Origin: DATDAH01 sp963823495
Lineage (GTDB): Bacteria > Actinomycetota > Acidimicrobiia > Acidimicrobiales > DATDAH01
Assembly (NCBI GenBank): GCA_963823495.1
Contig: CAWGLV010000001.1
Span: 620,001 to 684,000 of the forward strand
Reading direction: 5' to 3'
DNA length: 64,000 nucleotides
Made by a program: the position numbers and the translations under genes. Below are positions 8,277 through 15,951 of the stretch, piece after piece (position 1 is the stretch's first letter; every line of letters begins with the position of its first letter). The notes below the pieces were generated by a model that was not told the origin of the DNA, did not search any database, and saw nothing but the letters and a program-made list of their open reading frames with translations.

Positions 8277-8930
8277 TCACGGGGTGGCGGCGACCTCGAT
8301 GCGGTCCTGGCGCCACTCGCGGGCGGAGGTGAGGGCGGTGTCGGCCTGGGTCAGGATCTCGCCGGCGTCGAAGGCATGGGCCGGGTAACAGGCCACACCG
8401 GCCCAGAGCGTGAGTCCGGTGCTGACCCCGGCGAGGTGCCGGCGGATCCGTTCGACGGTCCAGATGGCCCCGTTCTCCGGCGTGTCCTCCAGGACCAGGC
8501 CGAAGCGGCCGTCGGTCATGCGGCAGGCGGTGTCGGCGTCGCGGATGGTCGCACTGATGCTGTCGGCGACCGTGCGCGGGGCGGCGGGGCGGGGGCTGCC
8601 GTCGGCCAGGCCCTCCACCACCTCGAGGAGCACCAGGGCGACCGGGCGCAGGTGGCGGCGGGCGGCCGAGAGGCGGGCGTCGAGGGCGACGTCGAAGTAC
8701 TCCTGGCTGAACAGGCCGGTGGACTGGTCGGTCAGGGTGTTGGACGACGCGTCGGGCAGTGGTGCCGGTGTCGAGGCAACGGCGCCCTCGTCCTCGAGGG
8801 AGTCCAAGCGCGTGGCGGCCTCGTCCAGCTTCGCCGTGGCCTGGCGCAGGCGCCGGACGGCCACGACCACCGCGGCGACGGCGAGGACCGACGCCAGCGC
8901 AGCCCCTACCCCGATGACGATCATCAACAC
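8277..8930 (-). CDS. Membrane-anchored degenerate GGDEF-domain protein
   Basis: About 217 aa. An N-terminal membrane helix ('MIVIGVGAALASVLAVAAVVVAV') and a short coiled-coil-like stretch lead into a diguanylate-cyclase-like domain. The family-typical first segment is recognisable ('DQSTGLFSQEYFDVAL'), but the GGDEF signature has become 'TDGRFGLVL', so cyclase activity is unlikely. It may be a c-di-GMP/GTP sensor or a scaffold (inference). GTG 8930 is taken as the start, with ATG 8924 as alternative; the longer upstream frame is Ser/Pro-rich and looks non-coding. Confidence 0.65.
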   Translation of the reverse strand: MLMIVIGVGAALASVLAVAAVVVAVRRLRQATAKLDEAATRLDSLEDEGAVASTPAPLPDASSNTLTDQSTGLFSQEYFDVALDARLSAARRHLRPVALVLLEVVEGLADGSPRPAAPRTVADSISATIRDADTACRMTDGRFGLVLEDTPENGAIWTVERIRRHLAGVSTGLTLWAGVACYPAHAFDAGEILTQADTALTSAREWRQDRIEVAATP

Positions 8931-8988
8931 CTGACCCTGTCCTGTTGTGGAAACAACTCGTCCTCCATCGGCGCGAGCGAGCCCGAAA

Positions 8989-10953
8989 TCAAGCCCCGGA
9001 GCTCGCCCCGGTGAGCTGGGCCAGCTCGGCCATGAGGGTGCCCAGCTCGAAGTCCTTGGGGGTGTAGACCGCAGCCACCCCGGCCGCTCGGAGGACGGCC
9101 TGGTCCTCGGGCGGGATGATGCCGCCGACGACGACGGGCGCGTCGACATCGGCCTCGGCCAGCAGCGCGAGGATCTCGGGGACGAGCTCGAGGTGGCTGC
9201 CCGACAGGATCGAGAGGCCGATGACGTCCACGTCCTCGTCCCGGGCCACCGCGGCGATCTGCTCGGGGGTCAGGCGGATGCCCTGGTAGATCACCTCGAA
9301 GCCGGCGTCGCGGCCGGCGACGGCGATCTGCTCGGCCCCGTTGGAGTGCCCGTCGAGGCCCGGCTTGGCCACGAGCAGGCGGGGCGGGCCTCCCGGGCGG
9401 GCCCGGAGCTCGGTGGCGATGGCCCGCAGCGCGTCGGTGGCCCCGCCGCGGGCCCCGGCCACGCCGGTGGGGGCGCGGTACTCGCCGAAGACCTCGCGCA
9501 GGGTCTCGGCCCACTCGCCGGTGGTCCCGCCGGCGTGGGCCAAGGCGATCGTCGCGTCCATGATGTTCTCGTCGGTGCCGGCGACGCGAGCCAGCTCGTC
9601 CAGGGCCCGCTTCACGGTGTCGGCGTCGCGGTTGCTGCGCCACTCGGCCAACTCGGCGATCTGGGTGTCCTGCACGGTCGGGTCGACCCGCAGGATGCTC
9701 TCGGCGCCCCCCAGGGGCGACTCGGCGGACTCCGTGAAGGCGTTGACCCCCACGACGGTCAGCTCGCCGGACTCGATGCGGCGCATGCGCTCCACGTGGG
9801 AGCCGACCAGGCGGGTCTTCAGCTCGTCGATGGCCTCGAAGGCCCCACCGAGGTCGAGCACCTCGTCCAGCTCGGTGGTGGCCTCGTCCAGCAGCTCGCG
9901 GGTGCGGGCCTCGACCACGTGGGAGCCGTCGAACAGGTCCTCGTACTCGAGCAGGTCGGTCTCGTGGGCCAGGACCTGCTGGATGCGCAGCGACCACTGC
10001 TGGTCCCAGGGTCGAGGCAGGCCGAGGGCCTCGTTCCAGGCCGGGAGCTGGATGGACCGCGCCCGGGCCTTCTTGGACAGGGTGACGCCGAGGGCCTCCA
10101 GGACGATGCGCTGGACGTTGTTCTCGGGTTGGGCCTCGGTCAGCCCGAGGGAGTTGACCTGCACGCCGTACCGGAAACGGCGGGCCTTGGGGTCCGTCAC
10201 CCCGTAGCGCTCGGCACAGAGCCGGTCCCACAGTTCCGTCATGGCCCGGAGCTTGCAGGTCTCCTCCACGAACCGGATCCCGGCGTTGACGAAGAAGCTG
10301 ATCGAGGCCACGACCGCCGGGAAGTCGTCCTCGGCCACCTGGCCCGATGCCCGTACGGCGTCCAGCACCCCGACGGCGGTCGCCATGGCGTAGGCGATCT
10401 CCTGCACGGGCGTGGCCCCGGCCTCCTGCAGGTGGTACGAGCAGACGTTGATGGGGTTCCACTTCGGGATGTGGGCGGCGCAGTAGGCGACCATGTCCAC
10501 GATCAGCCGGCGACTGGGCAGGGGCGGGAAGATGTAGGTGCCCCGGGACAGGTACTCCTTGACGATGTCGTTCTGGGTCGTCCCCCGGAGCGCATCGCTC
10601 GGGACCCCGTGCTCCTCGGCGTGGGCCACATAGAGGCCGAGCAACCACGCCGCCGGGGCGTTGATGGTCATGGAGGTGTTCATCTCGCCCACGGGGATGC
10701 CCTCGAGCAACTGGCGCAGGTGCCCGAGGTGGGCCACGGGCACGCCCACCTTGCCCACCTCGCCCCGGGCCAGCGGGTGGTCGGGGTCATAGCCGGTCTG
10801 GGTCGGCAGGTCGAAGGCCACCGACAGCCCGGTCTGGCCCTTGGCCAGGTTCTGGCGGTAGAGCGCGTTGGACGCCGTGGCCGAGCTGTGGCCCGAATAG
10901 GTCCGCATCAGCCACGGCCGGTCCCGCTCGTGATGGGTGTCGGAGTTGCTCAC
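8989..10953 (-). CDS. ecm: Ethylmalonyl-CoA mutase (MeaA/Ecm-like, B12-dependent)
   Basis: About 654 aa: an acyl-CoA mutase TIM-barrel domain followed by a C-terminal B12-binding domain. It starts 'RPWLMRTYSGHSSA', then has 'GLSVAFDLPTQTGYD', 'MTINAPAAWLLGLY', 'TQNDIVKEYLSRGTYIFPP' and 'NPINVCSYHLQEAGATP'. These resemble Ecm/MeaA more than methylmalonyl-CoA mutase. The cobalamin motif DxHxxG appears as 'LDGHSNGAEQIA'. It would convert ethylmalonyl-CoA to methylsuccinyl-CoA in the ethylmalonyl-CoA pathway. GTG 10953 is preferred as start; a 29-aa in-frame extension upstream is unlikely to be coding. It lies 87 nt downstream of aat on the same strand. Confidence 0.85.
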   Translation of the reverse strand: MSNSDTHHERDRPWLMRTYSGHSSATASNALYRQNLAKGQTGLSVAFDLPTQTGYDPDHPLARGEVGKVGVPVAHLGHLRQLLEGIPVGEMNTSMTINAPAAWLLGLYVAHAEEHGVPSDALRGTTQNDIVKEYLSRGTYIFPPLPSRRLIVDMVAYCAAHIPKWNPINVCSYHLQEAGATPVQEIAYAMATAVGVLDAVRASGQVAEDDFPAVVASISFFVNAGIRFVEETCKLRAMTELWDRLCAERYGVTDPKARRFRYGVQVNSLGLTEAQPENNVQRIVLEALGVTLSKKARARSIQLPAWNEALGLPRPWDQQWSLRIQQVLAHETDLLEYEDLFDGSHVVEARTRELLDEATTELDEVLDLGGAFEAIDELKTRLVGSHVERMRRIESGELTVVGVNAFTESAESPLGGAESILRVDPTVQDTQIAELAEWRSNRDADTVKRALDELARVAGTDENIMDATIALAHAGGTTGEWAETLREVFGEYRAPTGVAGARGGATDALRAIATELRARPGGPPRLLVAKPGLDGHSNGAEQIAVAGRDAGFEVIYQGIRLTPEQIAAVARDEDVDVIGLSILSGSHLELVPEILALLAEADVDAPVVVGGIIPPEDQAVLRAAGVAAVYTPKDFELGTLMAELAQLTGASSGA

Positions 10954-11040
10954 CTCCCCATCGTCCCGCGCGGCAGGGCGCCCTGTCACGCCCGGGATGG
11001 CGACACCGGGCCGTGGTGGACCATCGCCGACCGACCGCAC

Positions 11041-11703
11041 TCAGCTCTGGAAGGCCTCGGGGAGGGGGTGCTCCAGGGCCTCGTCGAGGCGACGCAGGTA
11101 CTCCGAGCGGGGGATGTCGACGGCGCCGAGGCTGACCAGGTGCGGGGTGGTCCACTGGACGTCGAGCAGCCGGGCCCCGCCGGTGCGCAGGACCTCGACC
11201 AGGTGGACCAGCGCCACCTTCGACGCATCCGGGCGTCGGTGGAACATGGACTCGCCGGCGAAGAAGCCGCCGATGGCCACCCCGTAGAGGCCGCCGACGA
11301 GCTCACCGTCGGCCCAGGCCTCCACGCTGTGGGCCCAGCCCAGGTGGTACAGCCGGGTGTAGGCGGATCGGATCTCGTCGTTGATCCAACCGTGGGGCCT
11401 CGCCGGGTCGGCGCACCCGGCGATCACCCCGGGGAAGTCGCCGTCCACGGTGACCTCCAGCCGGTCGACCGCCTTGTGCAACGACCGGGAGACCCGCAGG
11501 CCGTCGAGCGGCACGACCCCTCGGGGGTCCGGTGACCACCAGGCCAGGGCCCGGCCGTCGACGTGCATGGGGAACAACCCCGACCGATAGGCGGCGAGCA
11601 GCGTCCCCGGCGCCAGGTCGGCTCCGACGCCGACCACCCCGCGCTCGTCGGCCGTCGCCGGCGACGGCAGCGCCCAGGGCGAGGGCGGCGGCTCGATCGG
11701 CAT
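11041..11703 (-). CDS. aat: Leucyl/phenylalanyl-tRNA--protein transferase
   Basis: A 220-aa Aat, which adds Leu or Phe to N-terminal basic residues and marks proteins for the ClpS/ClpAP N-degron route. Diagnostic pieces are 'GLFPMHVDGRALAWWSPDPRG', 'FPGVIAGCADP', 'TWIN'-like 'GWINDEIRSAYTRLYHLGWAHSVE' and 'GGLYGVAIGGFFAGESMF' (each quoted in part of the conserved block). Length and order match the family. Start ATG 11703. Confidence 0.95.
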   Translation of the reverse strand: MPIEPPPSPWALPSPATADERGVVGVGADLAPGTLLAAYRSGLFPMHVDGRALAWWSPDPRGVVPLDGLRVSRSLHKAVDRLEVTVDGDFPGVIAGCADPARPHGWINDEIRSAYTRLYHLGWAHSVEAWADGELVGGLYGVAIGGFFAGESMFHRRPDASKVALVHLVEVLRTGGARLLDVQWTTPHLVSLGAVDIPRSEYLRRLDEALEHPLPEAFQS

Positions 11704-11911
11704 GGAGCCGTTCTATCCCCGCCGGGACCGACCGGTCCGGGGCATCCGGCTGACGGGTTGCCGGTCAGAGACGCCGCGCCGCGGGGCAGCGCCGCGCCGA
11801 CGATGGTCCCCGACGGCGACGCCGCACTGGGTGCGGGCGCGACCGAGGTCGTGGGACGACGGACTCGGGCGGGTCAGAGGGCCGGCCGCTCAGGTCCGCG
11901 ACCGAGGCCGC

Positions 11912-12760
11912 TCAGTACTCGTAGAAACCTTGGCCGGTCTTGCGGCCGAGCTGGTCGGCGGCGACCATGCGGCGCAGCAGGGGCACCGCCGCGTAGTGGG
12001 GGTCACGGAACTCCTCGTAGAGGGCGTCGAGGATCGAGACCGAGGTGTCGAGGCCGACCAGGTCGAGCAACTCGAGGGGACCCATCGGGAAGTTGCAGCC
12101 ACCCTTCATGGCGGTGTCGATGTCCTCGCGGGTGGCGGTGCCGTTCTCCAACAGGCGCACGGCGTTGTTGAGGTAGGGGAACAGCAGGGCGTTGACGATG
12201 AAGCCGGCCTGGTCCTTGACCTCGACGGGGTCCTTGCCGCAGGCGTCGGCGAAGGCCTTCGCCGAGGCGATCGTGTCGTCGCTCGCGGTCAGGGGCCGGA
12301 CGACCTCGACCAACGCCATCGCCGGAGCCGGGTTGAAGAAGTGGATGCCACACACCCGGGTGGGGTTGTGGACCTCCACGGCCATCTCGATGACCGCCAG
12401 GGTGGAGGTGTTGGTGGCCAGGATGGCGTCGTCGCGGCAGACCTGGTTCAGCTCGACGAAGAGGGCCTTCTTGGTGTCGAGGTCCTCGACCACGGACTCG
12501 ATCACGAGGTCACAGTCGGCGAGGTCCTTCAGCACCGACGTCGCGGTGATGCGAGCGAGTGTGGCCTCCCGGTCGGCCTCCTCCATCCGGCCCTTCTCCA
12601 CCAGGCGGCCGAGTCCCTTCTCCAGTGCGGCCAGCGTCGCCTCCGCCGTGGCCTGCTGGCGGGACCGGAGCACCACGTCATAGCCGGCCTGGGCCGCTAC
12701 CTGAGCGATGCCCGCCCCCATGATCCCCGACCCGATGACACCGACACGCGTGATCTCCAT
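11912..12760 (-). CDS. 3-hydroxybutyryl-CoA / 3-hydroxyacyl-CoA dehydrogenase
   Basis: A 282-aa NAD(P)-dependent dehydrogenase, interconverting 3-hydroxybutyryl-CoA and acetoacetyl-CoA. The Rossmann motif 'VGVIGSGIMGAGIAQVAA' opens the protein. 'NTSTLAV', the catalytic His region 'GIHFFNPAPAMALVEVV', and the C-terminal helical dimer domain ending 'GQGFYEY' are all typical. It is a single-domain enzyme, not fused to a hydratase. Start ATG 12760; a TAACAT hexamer lies 10 nt upstream on the minus strand. About 210 nt of sequence with no recognisable feature separate its 3' end from aat. Confidence 0.95.
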   Translation of the reverse strand: MEITRVGVIGSGIMGAGIAQVAAQAGYDVVLRSRQQATAEATLAALEKGLGRLVEKGRMEEADREATLARITATSVLKDLADCDLVIESVVEDLDTKKALFVELNQVCRDDAILATNTSTLAVIEMAVEVHNPTRVCGIHFFNPAPAMALVEVVRPLTASDDTIASAKAFADACGKDPVEVKDQAGFIVNALLFPYLNNAVRLLENGTATREDIDTAMKGGCNFPMGPLELLDLVGLDTSVSILDALYEEFRDPHYAAVPLLRRMVAADQLGRKTGQGFYEY

Positions 12761-12770
12761 AAGGCCATCG

Positions 12771-12776
12771 ATGTTA
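12771..12776 (-). promoter_or_regulatory. Putative -10 element TAACAT
   Basis: On the minus strand, TAACAT lies 10 nt before the ATG of the 3-hydroxyacyl-CoA dehydrogenase. No purine-rich ribosome-binding site is seen in the gap. Confidence 0.4.
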
Positions 12777-12810
12777 CCGACGGGTAGCTTCCGGGCTCAC
12801 ATCGTCACAT

Positions 12811-13034
12811 TGCTCCGCCTCCGCTGCGCCGGCTTCGCCGATGCGGCCGGTCCGACGGGCTGCTGCGCTCCGCTCCGCAGCGGCGCCTGCTCCGCCTCCG
12901 CTGCGCCGGCTTCGCCGATGCGGCCGGTCCGACGGGCTGCTGCGCTCCGCTCCGCAGCGGCGGCGGCGCTGCTCCGCCTCCGCTGCGCCGGCTTCGCCGA
13001 TGCGGCCGGTCCGACGGGCTGCTGCGCTCCGGTT
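12811..13034. repeat. GC-rich tandem repeat, about 2.8 units of 77-82 bp
   Basis: Units begin at 12811, 12888 and 12970 with the same TGCTCCGCCTCCGCTGCGCC start. The second unit is 5 nt longer through an expanded CGG tract, and the third is incomplete. This fills most of the 308-nt gap between the divergent dehydrogenase and methyltransferase genes. All frames through it give low-complexity Arg/Ala/Ser/Pro peptide, so I do not treat it as coding. Confidence 0.85.
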
Positions 13035-13054
13035 CGCCGGGTTGCTGGGGCGGA

Positions 13055-13060
13055 TACCTT
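13055..13060 (+). promoter_or_regulatory. Putative -10 element TACCTT
   Basis: TACCTT ends 8 nt before ATG 13069 and lies just past the tandem repeat. This supports starting the methyltransferase-like gene at 13069 and not within the repeat. Confidence 0.45.
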
Positions 13061-13068
13061 CGTTCGGG

Positions 13069-13593
13069 ATGGCGATCGCGGATTCGATCCTGCCTTCGGG
13101 CTACCTCCGGCGGCTGCCGCCTCGGGCCCGGACCGTGATCCGGGAACACCGGCGCCGCCTGCTCCGAGACGTGGGGGGGCGGGTACTCGACCTGGGCGGC
13201 GACCCTGCGCACCTGCCGCTCTACCCGGATTCGGCCACGGTCGTGGCGGGCGACGGCGAGGGTCCCTTCGACCACGTCGTGTCCATCCTCCACCTGACCG
13301 GCCTCGCCGATCCCGCGGCCGAGTTGGCCCGGGTCCGGGACCGGCTGGGGCCTGCCGGGGCGTTGGTCTTCCTGGAGCCGGTGGTCGATCCCGGCTTCGG
13401 GGGCCGAGGTCAGCGGTTCGTCGCCCCCGCCGTCGGCCGACTGGCCGGGTGGCGGCCCGATCGCGACGTCCCCGCTCTGGTGCGCGACGCTCGTCTGGTC
13501 ATGAGCGAACTGGTCCGGACCCCGCTACCCCGCCACCTCTGGCCCTTGACCGAGTTGGTCGAGGGCCGGGCCCACCACCGGGTGGCCCCGTGA
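13069..13593 (+). CDS. SAM-dependent methyltransferase-like protein
   Basis: A 174-aa protein with a class I methyltransferase-like core: 'RVLDLGGDPAHLPLY' resembles motif I, 'FDHVVSILHLTGLADPAAEL' (part) motif IV, and 'GPAGALVFLEPVVDPGFGG' the following strand. Motif I is weak (LDLGGDP, not E/DxGxGxG), so SAM binding is uncertain. An open frame extends upstream through the tandem repeat to 12841, but ATG 13069 has a TACCTT element 8 nt before it. The stop overlaps the S51-peptidase start as GTGA (13590-13593). Confidence 0.65.
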   Translation: MAIADSILPSGYLRRLPPRARTVIREHRRRLLRDVGGRVLDLGGDPAHLPLYPDSATVVAGDGEGPFDHVVSILHLTGLADPAAELARVRDRLGPAGALVFLEPVVDPGFGGRGQRFVAPAVGRLAGWRPDRDVPALVRDARLVMSELVRTPLPRHLWPLTELVEGRAHHRVAP

Positions 13594-14258
13594 GCGCGGG
13601 GCCACTGGCTCTGGTCGGCGGGATGGCCTTCACCACCGGGTGCGACTTCGACGGCGGGCTGCTGGCCGCCAGTGGGGGCGAGGAGGTCCTGGTGGTCCCC
13701 ACTGCGGCGGCCTACGAGCACCCCGAACGCGAGGTCGAGGCCGCCGCGGCGCACTTCGCCCCGCTCGGCGGGCGGGTGGTGGGCCTGGACCTGCTCTCCC
13801 GCCCCGACGCGATGGACCCGGCCGTGGCCGAGCGCGTCCGGGCGGCCCGGTTCCTCTACCTGACCGGTGGCTCCCCGATGCACCTGCGCTCGGTGGTCAA
13901 GGACAGCCCCGTGTGGGAGGCCTTGGTGGCGGCGTGGGACGACGGGGCCGTGGTGGCCGCCGCCAGCGGGGCGGCCCGGGTCCTGTGTGACCCGATGGTG
14001 GACCCTCGGGGCGGCGCCTTCACGGTCGGGTTGGGTCTGCTCGCCGACCTCGCGGTGATCCCCCACCACAACGACTGGTCCGAGGACAAGGCGCATCGCA
14101 CCCTCCTGTTGGCGCCGGCGAACCTGCTGGTGGTGGGCATCGACGATGCGACCGCCCTCATCCGGGACCCGGACGGTTCATGGCGGGTGGAGGGCGTGGG
14201 TTCGGTCGCGGTCTTCCGGGCCCGCGAAGAGGTCGGCCTCGACGCCCTCCCCGGCTGA
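13590..14258 (+). CDS. Peptidase S51-like (cyanophycinase/dipeptidase E family) protein
   Basis: A 222-aa protein. It opens 'LALVGGMAFTTGCDFDGGLL', then has 'EVLVVPTAAAYEHPEREVE' (separating strands and helix), 'FLYLTGGSPMHLRSVV', and 'VVAAASGAARVLCDPMVDPRGG', where the Ser lies in the position of the S51 nucleophile (usual GTSAGA). 'VIPHHNDW' probably supplies the catalytic His region. Substrate is unknown. Start GTG 13590 overlaps the methyltransferase stop, so the two are probably one operon. Confidence 0.75.
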   Translation: MSAGPLALVGGMAFTTGCDFDGGLLAASGGEEVLVVPTAAAYEHPEREVEAAAAHFAPLGGRVVGLDLLSRPDAMDPAVAERVRAARFLYLTGGSPMHLRSVVKDSPVWEALVAAWDDGAVVAAASGAARVLCDPMVDPRGGAFTVGLGLLADLAVIPHHNDWSEDKAHRTLLLAPANLLVVGIDDATALIRDPDGSWRVEGVGSVAVFRAREEVGLDALPG

Positions 14259-14295
14259 ACCGCGCCCTCGGCGTCGCCGACGGTCGCGATTCCGG

Positions 14296-15102
14296 TCAGC
14301 TCTCCTCGATGGTGACCGAGTTGACGGTCACCGGGGGGTTCGGGGCGCCCCCCAGCGGGTTGTCGGGCTGGTCCTGGTGGAGGGCGAGGATGGTGCGCAC
14401 CACCTCGAGGCCGGCGGCGTCGGTGTCGCCGAACACCACGTAGGTGCCCTGGGCGTCGAGGGCCGACGCGGCGTCGTCGGCCACGAGGAAGAACTGGGCA
14501 CTGGCGCTGTCGGGCTCCGCGGTGCGGGCCATCACGATCTGGCCTGCCTCATAGGTGTAGCCGTCGCCCTCGTCGGGGATCGTGTAGCCCGGGCTCGAGG
14601 TGCCGTCCTGGCCCCCTGCCTGGATGATGCCGATGGACGGGTCGGTACGGAACACGGACGTGTCGTCGTAGTAGCCGTAGCGGGCCAACACCACGAAGTT
14701 GTTGACCGTGTCGGGGGTGGTCTCGGTGTCGAGGGCGACCCGGATCTCGCCCTCGGAGGTGTCGAGTACGGCGGTGTAGGACGTGACCGGGTCGATGCAG
14801 GTCGGCGGGGCCGCCGAGAAGGCCCGCACGGGTGGGTCGACGCCGTCCCCGGGCGGGCAGGGCGTCGGCGCGGGCAGCGCGGTGGTCGACGCCGGGGTGG
14901 TGGTCGTGACGGTGGTGGCCTGCTCGTCGCCACCGTCGTCGGTCAGCAGCGAGTACCCGAAGAGGACGGCGAGAGCCACCACGGCGATGCCGCCGTAGCG
15001 CAGGAGGCGCCGGCGGTTGGCCTGGCGCTGTTCCCACCTCCGCAACTCCTCCTGTTGGAGGCGATGCCCTTCCTTCTGCCGTTGCCGCTTCTCGGTGCCC
15101 AT
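14296..15102 (-). CDS. Membrane-anchored cyclophilin-type peptidyl-prolyl isomerase
   Basis: A 268-aa protein. A highly charged cytoplasmic N-terminus (KRQRQKEGHRLQQEELRRWE) precedes one membrane helix ('YGGIAVVALAVLFGYSLL'), a Thr/Pro-rich linker, and an extracytoplasmic cyclophilin domain. Domain landmarks are 'EIRVALDTETTPDTVNNFV' and 'IVMARTAEPDSASAQFFLV', with 'GTYVVFGDT' near the end. It probably helps folding of secreted proteins. ATG 15102 is chosen because TACGTT lies 10 nt before it; GTG 15111 would add three residues. Confidence 0.9.
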   Translation of the reverse strand: MGTEKRQRQKEGHRLQQEELRRWEQRQANRRRLLRYGGIAVVALAVLFGYSLLTDDGGDEQATTVTTTTPASTTALPAPTPCPPGDGVDPPVRAFSAAPPTCIDPVTSYTAVLDTSEGEIRVALDTETTPDTVNNFVVLARYGYYDDTSVFRTDPSIGIIQAGGQDGTSSPGYTIPDEGDGYTYEAGQIVMARTAEPDSASAQFFLVADDAASALDAQGTYVVFGDTDAAGLEVVRTILALHQDQPDNPLGGAPNPPVTVNSVTIEES

Positions 15103-15112
15103 ACGGGTCACG

Positions 15113-15118
15113 AACGTA
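15113..15118 (-). promoter_or_regulatory. Putative -10 element TACGTT
   Basis: Minus-strand TACGTT lies 10 nt before ATG 15102 of the cyclophilin gene. It overlaps the alternative GTG start, which argues for the ATG. Confidence 0.35.
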
Positions 15119-15196
15119 GGCGCGGAGGCGATGCTTCACGAAGCGCGGTCTGACAGACTCCCCGCCGGGGACGCCGGTCCTCGTGACGGAGGACCG

Positions 15197-15907
15197 ATGA
15201 CCCGTTCGATGACCAGGACCGTGACCAGGATCGTGGCGATGGCGATGCTGAGCGCAGCCCTACTGGGCCTGACCCCGCCTTCCAGCGCAGGGGCGACCGG
15301 ACCCGGGGCGGAACGGGTACCGGTCCTGCGGGCCGACTACCGGTTCCACCGCACGCTGGCCAGTGCGGTTCGGCCGGCTCCCCGACTCGGCAACATCCGG
15401 GCGGCGGGCAACGTCGCCAACCGCTTCGTGGGGCCTCGGCCGCGGGCCGTGCTGCGCTTCCCGGAAGGCAACGGGCTCTCCCTCGCCCGCACCGGCCGGG
15501 TCATCCGGCGCGGGAACTACACCATTGCCATCCGCATGCGCTTCAACCGGGTCGACAGCTACCGGCGCGTGGTCAACTTCAAGGGCAACCAGGACACCGG
15601 GCTCTACGTCTACGACGGTGACCTCGCCCTGTACGACCTGGACGAGCCGGACAACGACGTCATCGTCGCCAACCGGTGGGTGAACATCACGCTGACCCGC
15701 AATGCCGCCACCAAGCGGGTCCGGGGCTACGTGAACGGGGTGCAACAGTTCAACCGGGCCGACCCCGACGGCCTGGCGGTCATCTCAGGGGCCAACGTGC
15801 TGCGCTTCTTCCGCGACGACAGCAACCGGGAGGAGTCCGCCGGCGCGGTGGCCCGCATCCGGCTGTGGAGCGGCGCACTCACCTCCGGACAGGTCGCCCG
15901 TCTCTGA
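15197..15907 (+). CDS. Secreted LamG/concanavalin-like domain protein
   Basis: A 236-aa protein with a Sec signal ('IVAMAMLSAALLGLTPPSSAGA'). The rest looks like a single LamG-type jelly-roll: 'RVIRRGNYTIAIRMRFNRV', 'RRVVNFKGNQDTGLYVYDGDL', 'NRWVNITLTRNAATKRVRGYV', ending 'RIRLWSGALTSGQVARL'. This layout is typical of lectin/glucanase-like folds without visible catalytic residues, so I infer binding of carbohydrate or a surface ligand. Start ATG 15197 has GGAGGA a few nt upstream; the open frame before it is not coding. Confidence 0.7.
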   Translation: MTRSMTRTVTRIVAMAMLSAALLGLTPPSSAGATGPGAERVPVLRADYRFHRTLASAVRPAPRLGNIRAAGNVANRFVGPRPRAVLRFPEGNGLSLARTGRVIRRGNYTIAIRMRFNRVDSYRRVVNFKGNQDTGLYVYDGDLALYDLDEPDNDVIVANRWVNITLTRNAATKRVRGYVNGVQQFNRADPDGLAVISGANVLRFFRDDSNREESAGAVARIRLWSGALTSGQVARL

Positions 15908-15938
15908 ACACCAGGGGCCGTGTGCGGCCCCACGTCGG

Positions 15939-15944
15939 TAGCGT
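15939..15944 (+). promoter_or_regulatory. Putative -10 element TAGCGT for leaderless lysC
   Basis: TAGCGT ends 7 nt before GTG 15952, with no Shine-Dalgarno in the gap. Confidence 0.5.
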
Positions 15945-15951
15945 TGCGGGC

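Noticed and set aside
8947..11535. Very long plus-strand open frame opposite ecm and aat
   Set aside because: High GC leaves long stop-free frames opposite real genes. Its protein has no recognisable domain and biased Gly/Val/Asp/His content, while the minus strand codes for clear enzymes.
12811..13034. Tandem repeat as a CRISPR array or as the 5' part of the methyltransferase gene
   Set aside because: There are no unique spacers, and the reading frames give low-complexity Arg/Ala/Ser peptide. A better start with a promoter-like hexamer lies at 13069.
14146..15153. Plus-strand open frame across the cyclophilin gene
   Set aside because: It starts inside the S51 peptidase gene in another frame and is antisense to a gene with a clear cyclophilin domain and membrane anchor.
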